Positions 45,481 through 57,335 of a DNA stretch of 64,000 bases are shown here, piece after piece. Within the stretch, counting starts at the first letter, position 1. The number at the start of each line of letters is the position of its first letter. The position numbers and the translations under genes are program-made. The notes under the pieces are model-generated. The model saw only the letters and a program-made list of their open reading frames with translations, was not told the DNA's origin and searched no databases. Source of the stretch: Diploptera punctata (taxonomy: Eukaryota; Arthropoda; Insecta; Blattodea; Blaberidae); NCBI GenBank assembly GCA_030220185.1, contig JASPKZ010007295.1, forward strand, positions 590,501-654,500. Direction: 5' to 3'.

Positions 45481-45910
45481 TGTTTTTTGTAAGATTGTGC
45501 ATGGATACAAGTACGTACAAGCAAGTTGAAACTTTATACTTTGGACAAGGTGGCCCGATTAATCCCTAGGCACTGACAATCCATTATGGTTCATTTTACA
45601 ATCCGCATGAGCTACGATACTGATGAAGTGTTCTCTTTCCCGCTCACCACACGGGTAATTAGTTGCTATGTTACCGGCCGATAACAAGTCTAAAGCATTA
45701 TTTACTATTTTATCGGATGAAGTAACAGTTGCTAGACTACCATCAATTTAATGAACATGTTTTATTGTTCTAGTAATAGTACATTTTAAAAAAACCCAGG
45801 CGATACCGTAATGAATAGATCTAGGGCGATTTCTACGGGATGTTGCAGGTTTGTTCAACCACCAGTTTTCAAATAACTTACTATTCCCTTATTAAGGTTT
45901 AAAAATGCTA

Positions 45911-46063
45911 GTCGGCCACTGTGGGCAAGCGGTTATGTTCCTTGCCTCTAGTTCAGAGGGATTTGGGTTCAAACCCGGCCGGGGTCGATGGATTTTTGGC
46001 TGCAAGAAATCAAGGGACAAGTCCTCCGGGGGGGACTTTAATTATGGATTAAAATACTTAGCA
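45911..46063 (+). repeat. SINE H
   Basis: gtcggccactgtgggcaagc, B box GGTTCAAACCCGG, then a shortened body. Confidence 0.7.
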
Positions 46064-46130
46064 CTAGCACTGTAGAACCCAGAGGATCAAGGTAGAAGGG
46101 ACATAAGTCTCTAAACATTCATGTATATAT

Positions 46131-46415
46131 AGGACATGCAGCAGCATAATTGGTTAAATATATAAGCCGGAAGGTAGCGAGTTCGATTCCCGATGGAATC
46201 ATGATTTTAAACTAGCTTAAATATTCCTGCCTTACCATGACTCTGGTATCAACTTAGCCTCTAATGGAAATTCATTAGAAAAGGTAAAGGCGACCGTCAT
46301 ATATGGCTGACAATCCGGCGGATATCTCGCTCCGATTTTCTAGAAAAAGTGGGAGACGTAACTTCCCACTATCCATAAGGTGACCTCCTAAGGCTTGTAA
46401 TAAGTAATTTTACCA
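46131..46415 (+). repeat. SINE G, diverged
   Basis: Head aggacatgcagcagcataat; B box GTTCGATTCCC is retained; the body and tail (cttgtaataagta) are recognisable but eroded. Confidence 0.65.
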
Positions 46416-46759
46416 TTAATTTACTAGTTTTTGCACTCAAGATAAAATAGTTCTAGTTCGGGCCCTACAAATGACGACTCTAACAATTATTTTACTTCCT
46501 TAGGTGTTAACATTTTCGTATCTTCTTTTCAAAATTTTTATAGCCATAAATTTGTTTCTAATAGATAGGAAGTCCAAATACAAATGCAATCAATTTACAA
46601 TATCTATACACTATCACTGTTTGTTATATGCTTAATAGTTGTTACGTGTCGCACAGAGACTTTGAATTGCACGGGCTTGGCGAGTTAGAGGACCCGCACA
46701 AATCGGCAGAAGTGTCTGGAGTGTCTTACCAGGCTGTTCTACCGTTGTCTGTCTCCCCT

Positions 46760-46871
46760 TTCGGGAAAGATTCATGGCCAGAGGATTGTAGGCTTCGAAA
46801 TATCTCGAAGCTATTTCCAGAAGTTTCCTGGCGCATATAAAAAGGGTCCGGAGCTGAGATTCCAGTCAGTC
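46760..46871 (+). promoter_or_regulatory. Heat-shock-type core promoter
   Basis: Contains a perfect three-unit heat shock element, TTCCAGAAGTTTC (46815-46827, alternating TTC/GAA/TTC with 2-nt gaps). Further half sites lie upstream: TTCGGGAAAGATTC at 46760 and TTCGAA at 46794. A TATA box TATAAAAA is at 46836-46843. An initiator TCAGTC at 46866-46871 has its A (46868) 32 bp from the first T of the TATA box. This spacing and order match insect hsp70-type promoters. No heat-shock coding sequence follows in the next kilobases, so it may drive a spliced gene, a noncoding RNA or nothing. Confidence 0.65.
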
Positions 46872-46973
46872 TCGCGTTCGACAGTGTTAAGTGAACAAGA
46901 AATTGTGGCGAACTGATTCAGCAGTGACTTTGAAAATAGTTGTCACTGTGATAAAAATTAAAAGAACATTAAT
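46868..46973 (+). other. Predicted untranslated leader / first exon
   Basis: From the predicted start site, an A-rich leader (gtgttaagtgaacaagaaat) of the type seen in heat-shock mRNAs runs to a possible splice donor GTGAGT at 46974. It contains no ATG-initiated frame of useful length. The donor call is inference. Confidence 0.35.
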
Positions 46974-46974
46974 T

Positions 46975-47288
46975 GTGAGTTGTAATTGTAAATAAAAGTT
47001 TACAGATAATTGAGGAAGGAAATAAAGTGTTAAGTGAAATTGTAAACTAATTTATTGTGCTTATTTACACCGTAATATCGTAAAGAAAAAAATCCTACCA
47101 TCCTTGCGACAATATGAAAATAAAATATTTTCTTGAAATACAAAGATATTGTCAAAATATTGTAACTTTTTTTCTCAAGTTCTTTAGATTTGATATTGTC
47201 TATAACGTAAATATTCCTGGTTCCTGCTTCTTTTTTCTCCATAGTTTAGAATATGGAATTAAATGCTTCCTGTTCTATTTATAAACTA
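46975..47288. other. Unassigned stretch after the promoter
   Basis: AT-rich; no coding sequence is recognised downstream of the heat-shock-type promoter. Confidence 0.4.
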
Positions 47289-48278
47289 CTAGCTAATACC
47301 CGGCGTGCGCTGCTACACCTAAATAAATGATGTGTTTTTTTCATTCAGTTGAATAAGTAATAGGAAAAATAAATATAAATTTATATCATTATTATTAGAT
47401 ACCCTGTGCTGATTTACTCGCCGTTGCCCGGGAATCTACGCATCCCGATGTACTTGGCATAAATGAGCGGAAAGACAAAATTCGTTATTTTGAGTTATTC
47501 ATAAAAGAATATCCGCCGTGCGCTGCTATGTTTGGCCGGGAATCTACTTATCCCGGTCTTCTTGGAATCAATGAAAGGCAAAAATGGATATTGTGAGTTA
47601 TCCTTAAAAGATAAACCTATGCTGCCGCGGACTTTTCTGTAGATTTTTTTTGAGATATTCAATTCCGTGTATAATAATTTTATGTATTTGTTACGGTTTA
47701 GGCAGCGTAAGTCATTTAAGCTTATAAAAAGCGACATTTTTTCAATCTTTTTTCACTATAGAAGGTGATTTTAAGGGTGAACGGCTTGAGTATTAAAACT
47801 CTTATAACCTATAACCTCTCCGGGAAACTCCTGAACATTTTGCAAAAAGCCCCATGACAATCGGATGAATGGTTTGGCAGCACATGCTTGCCAGGAATCT
47901 ACTTATCCCGATCTTCTTGGCATCAATGAAAGACAAAAATGGTATTGTATGTTCTCTGTAAAAGATAAACATATGCTGTTGCGGATCTTTTTGTAGAGTT
48001 TGTTGAGATATTCAATTCTGTGTACGTTAATTTTGTGCATTTGTTATGGTTTGGACAGCGTAAGCCATTTAAGGGTAAAAAAGGGATTTTTTTCATGTTT
48101 TTCACTTCAAAGGGTGTTTTTAAGGGCGTGGGAGTTGAGTATCACAACTCTCTTATAGCCTATGTTCATCCCGGAAATCTCCTGAACATTTTGCAAAAAA
48201 AACATTACAATCGGATCAACGGTATGACCGCGCATAAAGTACGAACAAACAAACAAACAATTTTTATATATTAGAAGA
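47289..48278 (-). mobile_element. Non-autonomous Helitron N, full copy
   Basis: Read on the minus strand it starts TCTTCTAATATATAAAAATT after an A and ends GGGTATTAGCTAG before a T. This is the TC...CTRR end pair inserted between A and T that defines Helitrons. There is no target duplication and no Rep/helicase. Inside are two diverged copies of a segment of about 385 bp (cttggcatcaatgaaagaca ... tgaacattttgcaaaa). Confidence 0.7.
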
Positions 48279-50249
48279 TATAAATCAATATTATCGCCTT
48301 AACTAAGGCTAAAATGATTGAATTCATTATACATGTGATCACGATGGATGATATTAGATCTGTTATTAGGATTTTTAAGGAGCACATGGAAGAGAAGTTT
48401 TGGAGGAGGACCTAGATTGAGATAACTAAATTTTCTGAAAAAAAAGGACCTAAATAGTTTAGAAATTAGACGATGGAGGAAGAAGGAGGAGGAGAAGAGG
48501 GAAGAAAAGAATGCGCTAACATTGTTAAGTAGGCGCTAGTTCAGCTACTTGTATGAGAACTGTATGCTTAGAAAGAATGAGAAGACAATTTGAATAAATT
48601 ACTATTTGAACATTTGAAATCACATCAATAAAAATATACGAACTAAATTGAACATAAGTTATTCATTCTAACCTCACTGGTCAACATGATTTTTGTCTCA
48701 TGTGTACGAATAGTTGTACTTAATGCAGTTTTTTATCGTGTTTTCAAATATGTATTCGGAATTTCTCATCACCCACAGTTTTTTATTTCAATTTCAATTA
48801 ATAGATTTAAATAATTATTTTTATAAACTTTTTTCGTCCATTTGTCCATTGTAAAATAAAACGGGGAACACTTTCATCACGAGATTTCAGCTATGGAAAA
48901 GAGATATCAAGGCAAATGGAATCCTAATATGCTGGCCGATTATTGTTGGACCATCAAGAGGGATGCTCCACAGGCGAAATATAGCAGAAAATCGTCATTT
49001 ATTACTTTCTAGGTGAGTCCGAATGTTCGAATATTGTGTAGTTATTACGAATGTAGAAAATATTAATGTGTTTGAGATTATAAATTCTTGTTTCTCGGAA
49101 ACCTTGCGTGATGGAGAAAAACCAATATCATATTTGACAGGAGAAAAAGTACTATCAGAATCACATATTTTTCTTTCTGTGACAAAAAAAAAGTTCTTTT
49201 TTGTTGCTCAGTGCTATTAACGTAGTTTTTCTTTTCTTTTCGCAAGTGACATGCCTTTTGGTTCGAATATTATTTATATAATAATGCGGTTTAATTATCT
49301 GTAAGAGAAACAACAAATCCTTATGAATCTGGCGGTAGAATTTGAGACTCGTATTATGTAGATATTAACATCGTAACAAATATTAAAATTAGAAGACCAT
49401 AATGAATTGCTTATTTAACTTGAATGGAAGTGACAATGAGTGTAAGGGCTCTGCATGAATGAGAGATAAGGGAGAAGGGATTGAGGCTGTCTAGATTGAG
49501 AGGGAGACACTTGTGGGGAAGTCTTAAGGGATTTGGGGATAAGAAGATGGTAAAGAAGAGCTGAATAGGTTGTCATTCTGAAAGAGACCCTAGCTAAAAT
49601 ATTAAGAACTGTTTGCCCAAGAAGAAGAAGGTTAGAAAGAGTTTAAAACCCCGTGCTCTCCACCAGACTAGTGTTTTTCTTTTCAGGTTTTCTTCGTTTG
49701 TTAAAGCAAATTCTGGGTTTTAATTTCATTAGTTTGCCATCAACCCATATATGAGCGATCGCATAAAAACGCAATAATATAAATTCACAACCAAATTAAT
49801 ACAATGAGAGATTCTATATGCAATATGACCTTATTTGTTAAATGTGTCTATAAGTAAGAATTAAAAGCGCTTTCAAAACATGATACTTTCTAACATTTAA
49901 CTTATTTTTGATTAAATTATCTCATATTTTAATAATTAAATCCTCAGAGAACACAACTAATATCTCAATATCTAAAATTACAAGTTCAATAAAAATATAA
50001 TTTAGAAACTAGATATGCCAGTCTATAAATTGAGTTGGATGTCTCTAGAGAACGGAACAAGTATAATGTCATCATTCTAAATTGTCTGTCTAGACTTGAG
50101 TTAAGCCCAATACCAAGAAAAATAACTTCTTAAGTCGGTAATGATTTCACTTACAAATAAGGAAAACTGCAAATTTATCTGATGTTACTGCCCGTTCTTT
50201 AATCATAACGTTTTTAAAATTGGTCATAGTCTATTTTTGGTAGAAGAGG
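48279..50249. other. Unassigned 2-kb stretch
   Basis: Nothing is recognised with confidence. The last few hundred bases may be the decayed upstream part of the Penelope-like relic. Confidence 0.35.
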
Positions 50250-51255
50250 CAAGATACACAAGAAATTTAAATCTAAAATTGGCAACAAATTATAGTATTA
50301 ATTTCTTAGACTTATCAAGAAAACACATCGATAGTAAGTTTGAGTTTGGCATCTTTCATAAACTGTCTCATAACTGATACTTACCATTGTTCATTATTCT
50401 TCCTTTCACCCATATACGCATAAAATAGCAGCCTTTAATAGTTATATTCATAGACTTCGAAATATTCCTCTTTTACACTTACGATATCATAAGGAGTTGA
50501 ATATTAATAAACAATTAGCTGTCAATAATAATTACGATCCTAAAATAATAGACAATCTAATTTAAGAATTACAAACAAGTTATTCAAAATGTTTTTCCTT
50601 CAACCAAGAAAAACATAAATTTGTTATAATGTCATACATAGGATAACGTTTCAATAAGATATCCAAATACTTAACAAAAGTTGAACATCAATGTGGCGTT
50701 TAAAACCATAAATCTTTGCAAAATATAATAAAGAACAAAACTAAAGTAAAAAAGGAACAATTATTATCAAGTGTTTATAAGTTAGAGTGTGGTACACGCA
50801 ACAATGTCTATATAGGATAAATTGGAAGGCCTTTTATTCCCTGTATGAAAGAACATATGAGAGCATATAACAAAAATATAGTTACTTCAAAATACGTTAA
50901 CAATCTACTACTTCAATACGTTCATTATTTTAATTCAAATTTTAAAGTTCCATATGTTTGTAACAAAGGAAAAAAAACTAGATCTTTTAGAAATTGTAAA
51001 AGTAAATAAATAAAGAAGAGCATTAGGTTATTAAATTCCCAACTGGAATTAAATGCATCACCTCTTTTAAATTTGTAACAAGAGAATGTTTGTTACACTG
51101 TTTTTGTTTACATTCAGTTGAATAGTTACACTTGTTACGTACTTGAGTGTATACATAATGACAAAATTCATTTGTATTCACAGCATTCGTCTGAAGAAGG
51201 TACAATGTACTCAAACGAATTTTTATTAAAGTAAATATGAAAATCCTACACAACA
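50250..51255 (+). pseudogene. Penelope-like element relic (RT end plus GIY-YIG)
   Basis: The end of a Penelope-like reverse transcriptase reads INFLDL, then KFEFGIFHK at about 50335. It continues PYTHKIAAFNSYIHRLRNIP and LLHLRYHKELNINKQLAVN, a run of over 50 codons. The linked GIY-YIG endonuclease region starts at 50773: VYKLECGTRNNVYIG, one stop in place of Gln, then IGRPFIPCMKEHMRAYNKN. This RT-then-GIY-YIG order is diagnostic of the superfamily. The 3' end near 51190 has ctgaagaaggtaca. Frameshifts and stops make it inactive. Confidence 0.75.
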
Positions 51256-51600
51256 GTTTTATTTAATTTAATTAATAAACGTCATAGATTTTCATCAAAT
51301 AAACACCGAATCAATTGATTACTAAATCTTATAATGTAAATAACAATAACTTAAAAAGGTAGGATTTAGATATCTCCTTATTTGTGGTCGAATTCAGGGT
51401 AAGGGTATCACAAACATTGGGTGCTCATTTATAAGAGGTGATGTGCTGATTTCGTTGCCTACTGGATTCCAAAAATTACCTAAGCATAATCATAAAGAGG
51501 CAGTCGAAGATCGATCAAACCTTACCTGATAATGGGCCGTTCCTATATATATTTTTCTTAATTTAGGGGGCAGAATTTTAATTAGAATATATCTAAATGT

Positions 51601-51795
51601 TTGTGCAACATACTAAACCAAGACCCTACCTTACAGAAGAGTATGTATGGTCATTTAAAGACTTTGGCGGGATCTTTCCGTCTGACAAAACCAGACTTCA
51701 GTAAGTTAAAGGACCGTATTTATAAGAGTAGTCAGACTGATTGCCCTAGCCGAGCAGAAGTAGACCTACAAATATATTCGCAAATTTCGTTATGA
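51601..51795 (+). other. Open frame of 64 codons, unknown
   Basis: MCNILNQDPTLQKSMYGHLK followed by TLAGSFRLTKPDFSKLKDRI. No family is recognised. It may belong to the decayed repeat around it. Confidence 0.2.
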
Positions 51796-52084
51796 GTGTT
51801 GTAGAAAATAAGATGGTCTCCAAAGTCCTAAAGCAAATAATGACTTTAAGTACAAGTTTGACGCATACAAATTAAACTAAAACAAGTTTTTCCCCACAAT
51901 TCTAATAGAAATTCAAATTAAACTTGGAGAAATCAGTAGTAGTAGTAGGACTTTATTAGACAAAAAGTAAGATATTTACAATATTATTTACAAATATGGG
52001 TCGCACGGGCAGTAAGCCGTACGTGCTGTTGACAGTCCGTTACAATAAAGTAATAATTGGTACTAGTGTAAAGAAAAATAAACA

Positions 52085-52397
52085 AAAACAGCAATAACAT
52101 TACAATTACATAAAGAAAAACACAATAATATTACAATTAAGTAATAACACAATAGCAATAACATTACAATTACATAAAGAAAACACAATAATAATATTAC
52201 AATTAAATAATAACACAATAGCATTATACACTAAAAACATTAACCTTACAATTACATAAAGAAAACACAATAATATTACAATTAGATAATAACACAATAG
52301 CATTATACACTAAAAAAACATTAACATTACAATTACATAAAGAAAACGCATTAATATTACAATTAAATAATAACACAACAGCATTATACACTAATTA
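52085..52397. repeat. Tandem repeats in LINE M 3' region
   Basis: About four units of roughly 75-80 bp, each with ttacaattacataaagaaaa, then tattacaattaaataataac, then cacaatagcattatacacta. They lie between the coding end and the 3' terminus. Confidence 0.8.
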
Positions 52398-52409
52398 ATT
52401 TATATATAA

Positions 52410-52729
52410 GTAAAGTAAAGTAAAGTAAGTAAAGTAGTCCCACTACAGGCTCAGGAGGCCCTTGGGGGAGTAGGGAGGTTAAGGCTCCCACTTTTTTCTA
52501 GACAATCGGCACTTTATATCAGCCGGTTGTCAGCCCTGCGTGACGGCCGCCTTTACCCCCAGAACAAGCGTCTGGTACTCATTTCAGTTAGAGGCTGAGT
52601 CGACCCCAGGGCCATAGTGCCGCCAGAGAGTTTGGGTCAGTTTAAAAATCCTGACCCTAACGGGACTTGAACCCTCGACCCTCCGGCTTGTAGCTCAGTG
52701 CCTTAACCACTACGCTACGGCGTGCCCCC
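52410..52729 (-). repeat. SINE G with 17-bp target duplication
   Basis: Minus copy with an AGTAA/GTAAA tail at the left and the ggggcacgccgtagcg head at the right. A perfect 17-bp duplication aattaatttatatataa lies at 52393-52409 and 52730-52746. It is inserted in the 3' region of LINE M, so it is younger. Confidence 0.95.
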
Positions 52730-52786
52730 AATTAATTTATATATAATTGTTAATAATTAATGGTATTGCATTTTGATAACATATAT

Positions 52787-54330
52787 TTATTCATGAATGA
52801 GTGTTGTCCTTATTTTTCGCGTTTTGTCCAGAAATTTACCGAGGTTTATCCAATTTTCTGGATTTACCAATAACTCGTAGCATGCCAATCTTTCCCGATT
52901 TGAATTTAGAAATCTTTCCGGTAATAACTGACGTCTCCAATATTCTAAATCATTACATTTTCCTAATATATGTATCTCATCTTCAAATTTCCCGCACATT
53001 GGACATATTCGCATATCGTGATCGTCGCTAATTTTTAGAAATTTCCATGCCCCTAGCCTAAACCAAGCAAGCCCTGATCTCTCCTTAAATCCTAGGTTGA
53101 GTATATACGATTCTTTTCCCCAGACGTGTTTTAGGTCTCTTTGTAAACACAGTGAGCGTTTTCCTGTACATTCGGCGAAGGTATCTTGTTGATTTACATC
53201 TAAGTACCTCCTCCTTATTTTTCTCCACACGTTCTTGCGATTTTCAGTCCCTTTTTCCCATATCCAGCCCATCCCAATCTTTTGGAGTTCTCTCATAACC
53301 TCGTCTGCCCAAAATTTAACATCTATGTTTTTAATTTGGTGGTCGTAGCAAATTGCTCTAAGCATTGTTTGTTCACCTTGGATTACTCGCAACCAGTATT
53401 GAGTACACGAATTTTACAGTTAATGTCGTCCTGGAATGACCCGAATTCATATAAAATTCCACAGTTAGAAACGGCCTTACTAAGTCCTGTAATATACTTT
53501 AGAAAATGCGTATATACCTTATTTAGTATTTCCGTTCTTTGGAAACCCCAAATCTCACTACTATAGTGCATGACTGGCCTGACCATAGCTCCATACATTT
53601 TTTCTAATGTGCTGACTGGAATATCAGGCACTCGACCCAGAATACCGAGTACACTGTTAAGTTGTCCCCTCCCTTTAAATAATGCTATATCAATGTGTTT
53701 TTTTTTCACTTTCCGTTCATTTTCAATGTCGTACCAAGATATTCAAAATGTTTCACGTTTTGAAGAACTTGATCTCTGTATTTCCATTCCTCTGTTCTAC
53801 CATAAACCGTCCCATTTTTAAATGTCATTGTTTTTGTCTTACTAGCATTTACAGTCAATCCCCAATTCCTACAGTATATTTCCAGTAGGTCAAGACCTCT
53901 TTGCAATCCCTTGTTGTCTTGGAACAGATAATTAAATCATCTGCATACAACAGGACTGGGATTCTAACATTTCCTATCTCCGGAGCCTCAATTTCTCCTT
54001 CTAGCATTACGTCAACAATATCATCAACGAATAGATTAAATAGCGTTGGTGATAAAATGCAACCTTGTCTCACTCCCCGATTGGCTTCACTGCTCTCTGT
54101 AATGTGCCCTTGGTCTACTTTTATACAAAATTTAACATATTTATAAATTGACATTAAAGCATGTATCATTTTACGAGACAATCCTTTCCGATTTAATTTT
54201 TCCCAAAGTGCGCTTCGGTCCACAGTATCAAATGCCATCTTAAAATCAATGAATGCACAAAATAATTTACCCCCTTCATTTTCAGATTGTCATCAATTAA
54301 TGTTCTCAGAACAAATAGGTTGTCCACCGT
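52787..54330 (-). pseudogene. LINE M reverse transcriptase and C-terminal domain
   Basis: Reads in order VDNLFVLRTLIDD and FIDFKMAFDTVDRSALWEKL (first catalytic Asp), GVRQGCILSPTLFNLFVDDI, LLYADDLIICS (catalytic Asp pair), then NWGLTVNASKTKTMTF and HFEYLGTTL. A 108-codon piece follows with MVRPVMHYSSEIWGF. Last is a 201-codon open end with a zinc-knuckle-like CPMCGKFEDEIHILGKC. The pieces overlap with small frameshifts, so the protein is broken but little decayed. The endonuclease is absent through truncation. The clade is probably in the CR1/L2/Jockey-like range; this is uncertain. Confidence 0.8.
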
Positions 54331-55378
54331 GGAGTACCAGTTAATGTTGAAGTACTGTCTACAAACTGCATGTTTTGTTAAATGTGCTCATACTACAATA
54401 ATAATAATTATGAAACTGTTGGCTATAATATAACAAACATATTTTTGTAAATTTATGATTTCATAGTGTCAATGTAACAATGTAATTGGCATATTTTTCT
54501 ATAAAACTTTTGTTTTAGCTTTGCTACATTTTAAAGGTAGTTACATATGTAAATTCAATAATAAAAATATCTTCAAAGAGAGATTCCTGTGTTAAATTTA
54601 CCAAGAATTTATTATAGGCAATACCGCCTGTAAATATCGAAGGATGTGAATTCAATGGATCGTGAAAAAAAGCATGCATTTAAGTCTTCCTTCTTTCTTA
54701 GTAGGGTTTAGACTTACTCATATTCATACGAACAATCTTTTAAGACGTCTTCTCGGATTTCTTCTTCCTTCAGACGTAAAATCTTTAATAACGAGCCATT
54801 TTATCATCTTTTTATTTGACAAACTTACTAAAGTTAAAGTAGGGCGACTCATCAAATTCGTTATTTGATAAATTAGTTTAGACCTCTAGCAAGTTCCTGG
54901 GTTGGCTTTCGGTGAGGCCTGGTGAAACGTCATTTTCGAAGTTCCTATTGGACCTTTCGGTTACACAAACAATCACCGCCATGATTCACCTCAATAGGTA
55001 TGTCCACCCGCCACAATGGGAATGCTGAGGTTGGATTGTGGGATCATTTTAGGAACAGTAAAACATATTTAGAATTAGCAATATAGGGTATTACAAATAC
55101 CCTGCAAATTCGATTATGCTACTTAACATCTTTAGCTAATAATCAAGGAAAGTATTTATATAATGTAAACATATATTTACTTATAAAGCTATTATCAATT
55201 TATTTTGCAGTATTTTATGTTTCCGCGTTTCTTGACGGTTTTATGTTTAAGCTGAAAGATCGTCATTCTTTCGACCAAGGTACTTTTTTTATCTGGCTTA
55301 TCGTCTTTGACCTAACCAGCATACTTTCACAGCAGCAACGATCACCATAACTCTCAGCGTCATTAAGTGTCCAGTAGG
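54331..55378. other. Unassigned stretch
   Basis: Nothing recognised. Confidence 0.35.
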
Positions 55379-55474
55379 TTTGATTGGAAAATATTAGCTC
55401 AGGATAGGGATGTATGCAGAACTTACGTTCGCGCGGCCTTGAAGCTACGGGTTCAATAGACCCAGTGAGTATGT
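55379..55474 (+). repeat. LINE A extreme 3' end
   Basis: gattggaaaatattagctca, then ttcgcgcggccttgaagcta, and the tail cagtgagtatgtt. Only about 95 bp remain. Confidence 0.75.
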
Positions 55475-55721
55475 TATCATTAATTAAAAGTATTAATTGT
55501 TAATCTGGCACTCTTCGCTATAATATTCACTATGAATTATATCTCTACATTATTTTACTGTGATTTTTCTTAAAACTATAGTTAATTAGTTTTTATTTTT
55601 ATTTTATTTTTGACATTCGTAACCATAAGTTAATACTGATCTTACAAAACATGTATATTTCTAATTTGTTTATATACGTATGTAGTTTTTGTGTTGAAGA
55701 TTAATTGTAAATTACCCTGTC

Positions 55722-55834
55722 TTAGGGTCAATGTCACCAACAGAGGTAACTGTATTACGCCAGTTTTCCCCCTGTATAATGCATAGCTTAAACTGGCGTA
55801 ATACAATTACCTCTGTTAGTGAAACCGACCCTTA
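55722..55834. mobile_element. Hairpin MITE Y
   Basis: 113 bp. Arms of about 46 bp (TTAGGGTCAATGTCACCAAC ... and its inverted partner starting TTAAGGGTCGGTTTCACTAA) surround a 22-bp loop. No coding capacity. TTAA at the right end hints at a piggyBac-type target, but the left end is TTAG. Confidence 0.75.
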
Positions 55835-56491
55835 AAATTAACGTAGTTAAGGGTATAATAGTTTTTTTTACATATTTAAAATCACAGCTAGAATTCATGC
55901 ATAAAAAAACGGTAGGCGGTAAAAAACCTGCTGCAAGCGTCAGAATGTCGAACTATGGCCTGATTATATAGATAAGTAAGATAAGTGGAAAAAAAGGTAG
56001 ATTTTATAGTGCAAAGCATCTGATAAGAAAATATATAGATTCGGTATGAAAATATACCTTAAATTTCAACATACGGAATTATCTTTTTAATATTACGATA
56101 CAATTCATTAAAATAATATGGTGTACCATGAGGGAAAGAAAATAAATAATATAAAATGTACTAAATTCAATATTAATGGAAAAAATGGATTATAATACTA
56201 AAGACTATCAATTTTATCAAAGGCCTTCTCCAAATATTTAAATATCAATCATGTAGATTTATTATTCCCTTCTGTTCTCTATCAAAAGCTTGTAGAAGTA
56301 AATATATTACCAGTACATGATCTACCTAACTTAAAAATTACTCTGTTCTTTCAATAAATATTATGCTACTGATTTCTGTGTATTGAACTTTAAACACATA
56401 AATTGTAAATCACATAACTTGATTATGTATAATCATGGGTATCGCGACAAATGGCTAGTCATATTTGAGACAGAATTAATTTTATTGTAGA
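55835..56491. other. Unassigned AT-rich stretch
   Basis: Nothing recognised. Confidence 0.4.
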
Positions 56492-57334
56492 CTAGCTAAT
56501 ACCCGGCGTGCGCTGCTACTCATAAATAAATGCTATTATGTTTTTACCACCAGCCGTGCACTGTTCGGGAATCTGCTTATCCCGATATTCTTGGCATCAA
56601 TGAAAGACAAAAATAGTTATTGTGAGTTATCCGTAGAAGATAAACATATGCTGTCGCGGACTTTTTTTGTAGAGTTTTTTGAGATGTTCAATTCTGTGTA
56701 CATTAATTTGGTGTGTTTGTTATGGTTTAGGCTGCGTAAGCCATTTAAGCGTGCAAATGGGGACTTTATTTCACGTTTTTTTACTACAAAGGGTGATTTT
56801 TAGGGGTGAAGGGGTTGAGTATTACAACTCCCTTATAGCCTTTGTTCTTCCCCGGAATCTCCTCAACATTTTTCAAAAAGCCCCATCTCAATCGGATGAA
56901 CTGTATGGCAGAGCACGCTTGTCCGGGAATCGACTTATTCCGATTTTCTTGGCATCAATGAAAAACTAAAATGGCTATTGTGAGTTATCCGTAAGAGATA
57001 AACATATGCTGTCGTGGACTTTTTTGTAGAGGTCTTTGAGATATTCAATTCTGTGTACATTAATTTGGTGTATTTGTTATGGTTTAGGCAACGTAAGCCA
57101 TTTAAGCGTCAAAATAGGAACTTTATTTCACGCTTTTCACTACAAAGGGTGATTTTTAGGGGTGAAGGGGTTGAATATCATAACTCTCTTATAGCCTATG
57201 TTCATCCCGGGAATCTTCTGAACATTTTGCAAAAATCCCCTCAAAATCGGATGAACGGTATGGCCGCGCATAGAATACGAAAAAACAAACCAACAAATAT
57301 ACAAACAAACAAACATTGATTTTTATATAGAAGA
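56492..57334 (-). mobile_element. Non-autonomous Helitron N, second copy
   Basis: Minus-strand ends TCTTCTATATAAAAATC after A and GGGTATTAGCTAG before T. It again holds two copies of the internal segment of about 385 bp, closely matching 47289-48278. Confidence 0.7.
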
Positions 57335-57335
57335 T

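Larger units (their letters stand above)
51935..54330 (-). mobile_element. LINE M, 5'-truncated non-LTR retrotransposon
   Basis: Coding part 54330-52787, then a 3' region with tandem repeats (52085-52397), an AATAAAG-like signal and an ACT repeat end near 51937. A SINE G lies between the coding end and the tandem repeats. It is the best-preserved retroelement in the window. Confidence 0.8.
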
